Assembly: GCA_003562655.1 (NCBI GenBank)
Contig: PWUC01000240.1
Location: forward strand, 1-10,778
Reading direction: 5' to 3'
Length of the DNA stretch: 10,778 bases
From: Clostridia bacterium
Lineage (GTDB): Bacteria > Bacillota_E > SLMV01 > PUMD01
Of this stretch, positions 5,516-10,778 are shown piece by piece. A program made the position numbers and the translations under genes. Every line of letters begins with the position of its first letter. The stretch's first letter is position 1. The notes beneath the pieces are model-generated. The model was not told the DNA's origin and made no database searches. It saw only the letters and a program-made list of their open reading frames with translations.

Positions 5516-5570
5516 AGCTCTCCCCGGATGGGCGGTATGCTGCAAGATCCGCCCGGGGTGGACCGGTTTT
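5510..5570 (+). terminator. Possible attenuator in the gntR leader
   Basis: The 3' arm CCGCCCGGGGTGGACC (5549-5564) is complementary over all 16 bases to three consecutive upstream blocks: GGGCGG (5530-5535), CCCC (5522-5525) and GGTCCA (5510-5515). Two bulges (6 and 4 nt) lie on the 5' side only, and the loop is 13 nt. GG and TTTT (5567-5570) follow directly. This is terminator-like, though the T run is short. It lies 78 bp before the gntR start within a leader of about 150 nt, so it could control read-through into the cluster. GGTCCA is also one arm of the candidate operator. Confidence 0.45.
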
Positions 5571-5647
5571 GGCTCGACGAGATGAACAGGCCAATGAACC
5601 AATAGGGCACCAGGATCAGTCCATGTGTGCGTCAGGGGTGAGATTCG

Positions 5648-6622
5648 ATGATTGCCCTCAGGGTCAACCGGGATGACGGCATACCTCTGTACATCCAGTT
5701 GAGGGAGCAGATCGCCCACCTCATCGAATCGGGCCTGTGGCAGCAAGGATTCAAACTTCCCACGGAAAGACGCCTGGCCGAGGTCCTCGGCGTGAGCCGA
5801 AATACCGTAAGCCTGGCCTATAAGGATCTCGTCGACCGCGGTTTTGTCACATCCCAACAGGGCCGCGGCACTTTTGTGCACGGAGATGTCAACAAATCCG
5901 ATCTCAACAGCCCCGACAGGACGATGCAGATCTTGGTCGATTCGCTGCTGGACCAGGTTGTCGAGCTGGGCCTTGACCTGTCCGCTGTTGAGCGGGCCTT
6001 TCAGCGGCGGGTTGAAGAACGGCGGGCGCTGCTGGCCCGGGTGACCGTTGCCTTCGTGGAGTGCAATCGCGAACAGCTGGACTACTTCAGTAGATCACTG
6101 GAGCTCGGTGCCGGGATTCACGTCATGCCCGTTCTCATCACAGAGATGCTTGCAGGTGACGACAGGGAGGAGCTCACCAACCGCACGAGGGAAGCTGACC
6201 TCGTCGTGACCACTTTCTTTCACCTCGATGAGGTGAAGAGCATCCTGGGCCCCAGTGTGGAGGTGCTGGGCATCGCCCTGGATCCGGACATGGAGACCAT
6301 GGTCAGAATTGCTCAGCTGCCCCGTCATGAGCCCGTGGGGCTGCTCTGCCTGTCAGAGAACTTCGCCCTCAGGGTGATGAAATCCATGGCGGGGTCGGGT
6401 CTGGACTACTTCGATCTCAGGGTGCAGACCTCCCGGGATGCCGACGCGGTCCGAAGCCTCGTCGAACAGGTGGGGGCCCTGATCGTATCGCCCGGCAGGA
6501 GGAAAGAGATTGAGGGTTTGGTGCACAACGGAAAGCCCATCATTGAGTTCATCTACAGGCTGGATGCGGGATCCATCAACACATTGCAGAGTAGGCTCCT
6601 CGACAGGACCCGGAAGGAGTGA
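5648..6622 (+). CDS. GntR-family transcriptional regulator with unassigned effector domain
   Basis: 324 aa. Residues 12-77 are a classical GntR winged helix-turn-helix (IPLYIQLREQIAHLIESG..., LPTERRLAEVLGVSRNTVS, then the wing GRGTFV). A predicted helical linker (about 90-130) follows, then roughly 190 residues of alternating strands and helices (VTVAFVECN, VVTTFFHLDEV, PVGLLCLSEN, ALIVSPGR, KPIIEFIYRL). These look like a Rossmann- or periplasmic-binding-like two-lobe sensor. It is not recognisably the FCD, UTRA or MocR aminotransferase domain of the major GntR groups. Ribosome site AGGGG (5634-5638) is 9 nt before ATG 5648. The gene shares its promoter with korDABC, and the ferredoxin subunit starts 5 nt after its stop. 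It is therefore probably a local, autoregulated sensor of a 2-oxoacid or amino acid; the ligand is unknown. Confidence 0.85.
   Translation: MIALRVNRDDGIPLYIQLREQIAHLIESGLWQQGFKLPTERRLAEVLGVSRNTVSLAYKDLVDRGFVTSQQGRGTFVHGDVNKSDLNSPDRTMQILVDSLLDQVVELGLDLSAVERAFQRRVEERRALLARVTVAFVECNREQLDYFSRSLELGAGIHVMPVLITEMLAGDDREELTNRTREADLVVTTFFHLDEVKSILGPSVEVLGIALDPDMETMVRIAQLPRHEPVGLLCLSENFALRVMKSMAGSGLDYFDLRVQTSRDADAVRSLVEQVGALIVSPGRRKEIEGLVHNGKPIIEFIYRLDAGSINTLQSRLLDRTRKE
6614..6619 (+). promoter_or_regulatory. Ribosome binding site of korD inside the gntR end
   Basis: AAGGAG lies in the last codons of gntR, 8 nt before TTG at 6628. The in-frame GTG at 6619 overlaps the site itself and is unlikely to be used. 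Location within the upstream gene suggests translational coupling. Confidence 0.6.
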
Positions 6623-6627
6623 GAGGC

Positions 6628-6855
6628 TTGCCATCAGAGACCCGGGTGAGAGGCCAGGTTCCCCTGATTCTCATCAACGAACAGTGGTGCAAGGCCTGCG
6701 GCATATGCATAGAGTTCTGTCCCAGGGATGTGTTCACGGAAAGTGAAGACGGACGGCCCCTGGTGTCGAACCGGGAGGCGTGTATCTGGTGCGAGCAGTG
6801 CGAGCTGCGCTGTCCCGACTTTGCCATTCAACTGAGAAGTGAAGAGGATGAGTGA
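6628..6855 (+). CDS. korD: 2-oxoacid:ferredoxin oxidoreductase delta subunit (2x[4Fe-4S] ferredoxin)
   Basis: 75 aa. Two full cluster-binding motifs are visible: C21-x2-C24-x2-C27-x3-C31-P and C52-x2-C55-x2-C58-x3-C62-P, giving two [4Fe-4S] centres. In four-subunit 2-oxoacid oxidoreductases this subunit carries electrons from the catalytic beta subunit to external ferredoxin. A TTG start at 6628 is chosen for its AAGGAG 8 nt upstream; a GTG start at 6619 would add three residues. The last 8 nt overlap the alpha-subunit start (ATGAGTGA), so the two are translationally coupled. Confidence 0.9.
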   Translation: MPSETRVRGQVPLILINEQWCKACGICIEFCPRDVFTESEDGRPLVSNREACIWCEQCELRCPDFAIQLRSEEDE

Positions 6856-7984
6856 GACCAGGGTGAGATTGATGCAGGGCAATGAAGCTGCGGCGGAGGG
6901 CGCCCTGGCCGCGGGTTGTCGCTTCTTTGCCGGGTATCCCATTACCCCATCGAGCGAGATCGCCGAACATCTTGCCCTGCGTCTCCCGGAGCTCGGGGGC
7001 AGGTTCATCCAGATGGAGGATGAGATTGCCAGCATGGCCGCAGTCATCGGCGCCTCCCTCACCGGCGTCAAGGCGATGACGGCCACATCGGGTCCGGGGT
7101 TCTCGCTGAAGCAGGAAAACCTGGGGTTCGCCTGCCTGACCGAGGTTCCGGTGGTCGTCGTGAACGTCCAGAGGATGGGACCCAGCACGGGAATACCGAC
7201 GGCCCCGGCCCAGGGCGATGTCATGCAGTCCCGCTGGGGAACCCACGGAGACCACCCGATCGTGGTCATGTCCCCGGCATCGGTGGGCGAGACCTTCAGG
7301 GCGACGGTCAGGGCCTTCGAGATCTCTGAGACCCTCCGGGTCCCGGTCATACTGCTGCTGGACGAGGTGATCGGGCACATGCGAGAGGGCGTGAGGCTTC
7401 CCGATCCCTCGGACATGAAGGAGGTAGTTCGCAAGGGCCCATCGGTGTCTCCCGAGCATTTTTTGCCCTATGCCGATGACGGCACAGGGGTGCCCCCCAT
7501 GGCCAGCTTCGGCGAGGGCTATCGTTTTCACGTATCCGGGCTGTTCCATGATGAGACGGGTTTTCCCGACATGAGCCCATCGAATGCTGATCAGCTGATG
7601 CGGAGGCTGATGGGTAAGATGCAGCGGCACCGCCAGGTCTACGAGTGGGCCGAGACAGCGGACACCCGCGACGCCGAGGTGCTGATCGTATCCTACGGTT
7701 CGCCCGCCCGGGCCGCCAGCAACGCCATCGCGAGGGCCCGTGAGCAGGGAATTCGCGCAGGTCACCTGAGGATCGTGACCCTGTGGCCGTTTCCGGAGGA
7801 TCAGCTGCGCAGTTTTGCCGGGCAGGTCGGGGCGGTCCTCGTCCCGGAGATGAATCTCGGACAGCTGCGGCTGGAAGTTGAGCGGATCATGGGGGACAGT
7901 GCCGAGGTGCTGGGGATCAACCGGACCGACGGAGAGCTGTTCCGGCCCGATGAGATATACGCCAGGATCCGGGAGGTATCTTGA
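6848..7984 (+). CDS. korA: 2-oxoacid (2-oxoglutarate):ferredoxin oxidoreductase alpha subunit
   Basis: 378 aa. The N-terminal pyrimidine-binding domain carries the family signature GYPITPSSEI (29-38), then the ATSGPGFSLKQEN segment and PVVVVNVQRMGPSTGIPT. The C-terminal half holds the second domain (VLIVSYGSPARAASNAI; LRIVTLWPFPED). In the complex, alpha and beta form the thiamine-diphosphate site where a 2-oxoacid is decarboxylated onto coenzyme A. The compact length fits the 2-oxoglutarate-type KorA. The downstream glutamate dehydrogenase supports 2-oxoglutarate as substrate, but branched-chain 2-oxoacids or 2-oxobutyrate cannot be excluded from sequence. ATG 6848 overlaps korD by 8 nt; an in-frame GTG at 6839 would overlap more. 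korB starts 2 nt after the stop. Confidence 0.92.
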   Translation: MSETRVRLMQGNEAAAEGALAAGCRFFAGYPITPSSEIAEHLALRLPELGGRFIQMEDEIASMAAVIGASLTGVKAMTATSGPGFSLKQENLGFACLTEVPVVVVNVQRMGPSTGIPTAPAQGDVMQSRWGTHGDHPIVVMSPASVGETFRATVRAFEISETLRVPVILLLDEVIGHMREGVRLPDPSDMKEVVRKGPSVSPEHFLPYADDGTGVPPMASFGEGYRFHVSGLFHDETGFPDMSPSNADQLMRRLMGKMQRHRQVYEWAETADTRDAEVLIVSYGSPARAASNAIARAREQGIRAGHLRIVTLWPFPEDQLRSFAGQVGAVLVPEMNLGQLRLEVERIMGDSAEVLGINRTDGELFRPDEIYARIREVS

Positions 7985-7985
7985 A

Positions 7986-8810
7986 ATGGCGGGCGTACAG
8001 AAGTACTTTCGCGAGTGGACCCTGCCCCACATCTGGTGTCCGGGCTGCGGCCACGGAACCGTGACCGGGGGTGTGGTCCGCGCCATTGACCGGGTCGGAT
8101 GGGACCAGGACCGGACGGTAATCGTCTCCGGGATCGGCTGTTCTGGGCGTGCCCCGGGTTACCTGGACTTCAACACCCTGCACACGACCCATGGACGCGC
8201 CCTGGCCTTTGCCACCGGCGTCAAGATGGCCAGACCCGGGCTCAACGTGGTGGTTCTGACCGGCGACGGAGATGCCGCTGCCATCGGTGGCAACCACCTG
8301 ATCCACGCCGCCAGGCGGAACATCGACATTACCGCCGTGTGCTACAACAACAGCATATACGGCATGACCGGCGGCCAGTATTCACCCCTGACCCCTCCAG
8401 AGCACTTCGCCAGCACAGCACCCTACGGCAACATAGACCCCTCCTTCGACCTCTGCAAACTGATGGTCGGGGCGGGGGCGAGCTACGTCGCCAGAAGCAC
8501 CGTCTACCACATTGCGCAGCTGATCAACTACATAACCGCGGGCCTGCAGAAGAGGGGGTTCGCCTTCATTGAGGCGGTGACCCAGTGCCCCGTGGTTTAC
8601 GGGAGACGGAACAGGATGGGGTCCGCCATCGATCTTCTCAAATGGCAAAGAGACAGCGCCGTCCCCATACAGAGGGCCGAGAAGATGGATGCCGGGGAGC
8701 TGGCGGGCAAGACCATCATCGGTGAGTTCGCCGACCTCGATGCTCCAGAATACACCGAGTCGTACCAGAGGATCCTCGAGAGGGTCCGAGAGCGGGGTGA
8801 GGGACAATGA
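7986..8810 (+). CDS. korB: 2-oxoacid (2-oxoglutarate):ferredoxin oxidoreductase beta subunit
   Basis: 274 aa. It binds thiamine diphosphate and the proximal [4Fe-4S] cluster. The four expected cluster cysteines are present: C18 and C21 in WCPGCGHG, C52 in GIGCSGRAPG, and C200 in TQCP. The ThDP/Mg motif runs from GDGDAAAIG (93-101) to NNSIYGMTGGQ (121-131). Ribosome site GGGAGG is 9 nt before ATG 7986. The reading frame stays open upstream to GTG 7878, but that part lies inside korA and has no family match. The stop overlaps the next start as ATGA (8807-8810). All catalytic residues I can check are intact. Confidence 0.93.
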   Translation: MAGVQKYFREWTLPHIWCPGCGHGTVTGGVVRAIDRVGWDQDRTVIVSGIGCSGRAPGYLDFNTLHTTHGRALAFATGVKMARPGLNVVVLTGDGDAAAIGGNHLIHAARRNIDITAVCYNNSIYGMTGGQYSPLTPPEHFASTAPYGNIDPSFDLCKLMVGAGASYVARSTVYHIAQLINYITAGLQKRGFAFIEAVTQCPVVYGRRNRMGSAIDLLKWQRDSAVPIQRAEKMDAGELAGKTIIGEFADLDAPEYTESYQRILERVRERGEGQ

Positions 8811-9346
8811 GAAAACAGATCCGCCTGGCCGGCACCGGCGGACAGGGACAGATTCTGGCCGGGATCATCCTGGCTGAGGCGGCGGTAGTCCATGACGGAC
8901 TCCATGCCACCCAGACCCAGTCCTACGGTCCCGAATCCCGGGGAGGGGCCAGCCGGGCCGAGGTCATCATCTCCGACGAGCCGATCGACTATCCCAAGGT
9001 GATTGCGGCGGATTTCCTCCTGTGCATGAGCCAGGAGGCCTACGACAGGTACAGAGAGGAGATTGCCGACGAGGGCATGATACTGGTGGACAGTTCACTG
9101 GTCTGTGTGGATGAGGCCTCTGACCGAGTTGAACAGGTGCCCATCACGAAGATGGCCGAGGAGAGGCTGGGCCGGGCCATTGTGGCCAATGTTCTGGCCC
9201 TTGGCATGCTGGTGGGGATGACCTCCTGTGTATCGGAGGGTGCGGCCCGGGAGGCCGTTGCGAACCGGGTGCCCCGGGGTACGGAGAAGCTGAACCTCAG
9301 GGCCCTGGAACTGGGTCTGTCGGTGGCGGCGAGCCGGGAGCAGTAG
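8807..9346 (+). CDS. korC: 2-oxoacid (2-oxoglutarate):ferredoxin oxidoreductase gamma subunit
   Basis: 179 aa, the typical size of the separate gamma subunit. It shows the family's N-terminal glycine motif LAGTGGQGQILAG (7-19), the TQSYGPESRGGASRAEVIIS segment (about 37-56) and the late conserved RAIVANVLALGML region (about 125-137). The gamma subunit contributes to coenzyme A binding and complex assembly. It overlaps korB by 4 nt. A 79-bp gap then separates it from the glutamate dehydrogenase gene on the same strand, with no terminator in that gap. Confidence 0.92.
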   Translation: MRKQIRLAGTGGQGQILAGIILAEAAVVHDGLHATQTQSYGPESRGGASRAEVIISDEPIDYPKVIAADFLLCMSQEAYDRYREEIADEGMILVDSSLVCVDEASDRVEQVPITKMAEERLGRAIVANVLALGMLVGMTSCVSEGAAREAVANRVPRGTEKLNLRALELGLSVAASREQ

Positions 9347-9425
9347 AAGCTTCCACCACCCGTTGTGCAGGACGGTGCCCTGATGCATGGCGTACATACC
9401 AAGTCAACCCCTAAGGAGGGTGCAA

Positions 9426-10691
9426 ATGTCAGAAGAGCTCAACCCGATGCAGATTGTCGTCGGCCAGATCAAGGATGCCTGCGATCAGCTGGGCCTCGAT
9501 CCAGCAGTCTATGAGATACTCAGAAAGCCCCAGCAGTTTTACGAGGTATCGATCCCGGTGACGATGGATGACGGTTCCCTCTGCAACTTCACAGGATACC
9601 GCTCCCAGCACAACAATGCTCTCGGCCCCTATAAGGGCGGTCTTCGCTTTCACCCCGAGGTATTTGCCGATGAGGTGAAGGCGCTGTCCATGTGGATGAC
9701 CATCAAGTGTGCGGTGGTCAATGTGCCCTACGGTGGTGCCAAGGGCGGGATCCAGGTCGATCCTCGCACACTGTCTCCGACGGAGGTTGAGCGTCTCAGC
9801 CGTGGCTTCATCCAGAAGGTGGCCAGGATCATCGGTCCGAAGATCGACAGCCCCGCCCCCGACGTGTATACGAATTCGCAGATCATGGCCTGGATGGCCG
9901 ACGAGTACGGCAAGATAATGGGATATCCCGCCCTAGGTGTGGTCACGGGCAAGCCGCTAAACTTTGGAGGAGCCGTGGGTCGCGATGCTGCAACCGCCCG
10001 CGGAACCGTCTACACCATCATCGAGGCGGCCCGGCGCCTGGGCATTGACATCGCCGGTGCGACGGTGGCCGTACAGGGCTATGGCAATGCCGGAAGCTTC
10101 TCCGGTTTCCTGATGCAACAGCTCGGCGCAAAGGTCGTCGCTGTCAGTGACTCCAAGGGGGCCATTTTCAACCCGGCCGGCCTTCCGGCGGCGGAGGTTG
10201 CTGAGTTCAAGCACAAGAGCGAAAACCACAGCGTCGTCGGATTCCCCGGAGCCGAGCACATGAGCAATGAGGAGCTCCTCCAGATGGAAGTTGACATCCT
10301 GATTCCTGCGGCCATGGAGAATGCTCTGACCGCTGAGAATGCACCCGGCGTGAAGGCCCGCATCATTGGCGAGGCGGCCAACGGCCCCACCACCCCCGAG
10401 GCAGACCGCATCATGTGGGACAATGGTGTCTTTGTGATACCGGACATCCTGGCCAACGCCGGAGGGGTCACGGTCTCCTACTTCGAGTGGGTGCAGAACA
10501 ACTACGGCTACTACTGGGAGGAAGAGGAGACCAACGAGCGTCTCCGCCTCAAGATGGTGGACGCCTTCGATTATATCTACGCCATGCACCAGGAGCAGAA
10601 CGTGAAGATGCGAGAGGCTGCGTATCTTGCAGCAGTGCAGCGTATAGCAGACGCCATGCATGTTAGGGGATGGCTCAGCAAGACCAGGTGA
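9426..10691 (+). CDS. gdhA: Glutamate/leucine-type amino-acid dehydrogenase (probable glutamate dehydrogenase)
   Basis: 421 aa, a full-length member of the Glu/Leu/Phe/Val dehydrogenase family, which reversibly deaminates an amino acid to its 2-oxoacid with NAD(P). The substrate lysines are present: K70 in GPYKGGLRFHP, K94 in TIKCAVVN and the catalytic K106 in PYGGAKGGI. The catalytic Asp is D146 in PAPDVYTN. The cofactor domain has the GYGNAG dinucleotide motif at 218-223, and GEAANGPTTPEAD and DILANAGGVTVSYFEW follow. The leader has a near-perfect AAGGAGG (9413-9419) 6 nt before ATG 9426; the frame extends upstream to 9387 without a better site. Location after korDABC argues for glutamate and 2-oxoglutarate. 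Cofactor preference cannot be read with confidence. Related gene symbols (gudB, rocG) are used for the same family. Confidence 0.9.
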   Translation: MSEELNPMQIVVGQIKDACDQLGLDPAVYEILRKPQQFYEVSIPVTMDDGSLCNFTGYRSQHNNALGPYKGGLRFHPEVFADEVKALSMWMTIKCAVVNVPYGGAKGGIQVDPRTLSPTEVERLSRGFIQKVARIIGPKIDSPAPDVYTNSQIMAWMADEYGKIMGYPALGVVTGKPLNFGGAVGRDAATARGTVYTIIEAARRLGIDIAGATVAVQGYGNAGSFSGFLMQQLGAKVVAVSDSKGAIFNPAGLPAAEVAEFKHKSENHSVVGFPGAEHMSNEELLQMEVDILIPAAMENALTAENAPGVKARIIGEAANGPTTPEADRIMWDNGVFVIPDILANAGGVTVSYFEWVQNNYGYYWEEEETNERLRLKMVDAFDYIYAMHQEQNVKMREAAYLAAVQRIADAMHVRGWLSKTR

Positions 10692-10716
10692 ACCAGGGCA
10701 GATAAGGTGAGGCAGA

Positions 10717-10757
10717 ACGAGGGGCCGGAAGTGATGCCGGCCCCTTCTCGTGGTTTT
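10717..10757 (+). terminator. Intrinsic terminator closing the kor-gdh cluster
   Basis: GGGGCCGG (10721-10728) and CCGGCCCC (10737-10744) form an 8-bp G/C stem with an 8-nt loop. With a small bulge, ACGAG (10717-10721) and CTCGT (10747-10751) extend it, and GGTTTT follows. It begins 25 bp after the dehydrogenase stop. The last 21 bases of the window show nothing further. Confidence 0.8.
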
Positions 10758-10778
10758 CATGATCGGAACGGACTCGGG

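Noticed and set aside
5582..5605. Seven-codon open frame (MNRPMNQ) in the gntR leader as a leader peptide
   Set aside because: The upstream sequence has no convincing ribosome site, and the codons show no run of a regulatory amino acid.
6734..8086. 450-codon minus-strand open frame
   Set aside because: It lies opposite korA and the start of korB, whose motifs are intact. Long antisense frames are common in GC-rich genes, and its composition (Pro/Gly/His/Arg-rich) fits a shadow.

Overview
This window looks like chromosomal DNA from a GC-rich (roughly 60% by eye) bacterium. It is probably an anaerobe of the Bacillota or a similar lineage. The signs are strong GGAGG-type ribosome binding sites, frequent GTG/TTG starts, sigma-A-like promoters (three with a perfect TATAAT at 17-bp spacing), and a ferredoxin-dependent 2-oxoacid oxidoreductase. 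The taxonomic placement is an inference; there is no rRNA or marker gene to prove it. No tRNA, rRNA, CRISPR array, insertion sequence or phage gene was found.

Left part (1-4671): On the minus strand, cut by the left edge, is a lipoprotein substrate-binding subunit of a peptide/nickel-type ABC transporter with its own promoter. Divergent from it are a PLP-dependent threonine/serine dehydratase without an ACT domain and, 131 bp further on, an MgtC-type membrane protein with a C-terminal ACT-like domain. Two copies of a GC-rich element that can pair with the same downstream partner lie between these two genes. A gene-free stretch of about 600 bp (3301-3900) with several good hairpins follows, then a small amphi-Trp domain protein. 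Convergent to that is an AhpD/carboxymuconolactone-decarboxylase-like protein.

Middle (4672-5453): A divergent intergenic region carries a perfect 14-bp palindrome and a clear promoter. It drives a TTG-started ubiquitin-like sulfur-carrier protein (MoaD/ThiS type, ending Gly-Gly), which is followed by the translocase accessory subunit YajC.

Right part (5454-10778): This is a coherent metabolic cluster: a GntR-family regulator, the four subunits of a 2-oxoacid (most likely 2-oxoglutarate):ferredoxin oxidoreductase in the order delta-alpha-beta-gamma, and a glutamate/leucine-type dehydrogenase. The coding regions from gntR to the gamma subunit overlap or nearly touch, and a strong hairpin terminator closes the cluster. 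The enzymes meet at 2-oxoglutarate: glutamate dehydrogenase interconverts glutamate and 2-oxoglutarate, and the Kor complex oxidises it to succinyl-CoA with reduced ferredoxin, or runs in reverse. The most interesting features are regulatory. A near-consensus promoter is overlapped by an inverted repeat at the start point, and the gntR leader can fold into a long GC-rich helix followed by a T run, like an attenuator. The regulator has an effector domain I cannot assign to the common GntR classes.
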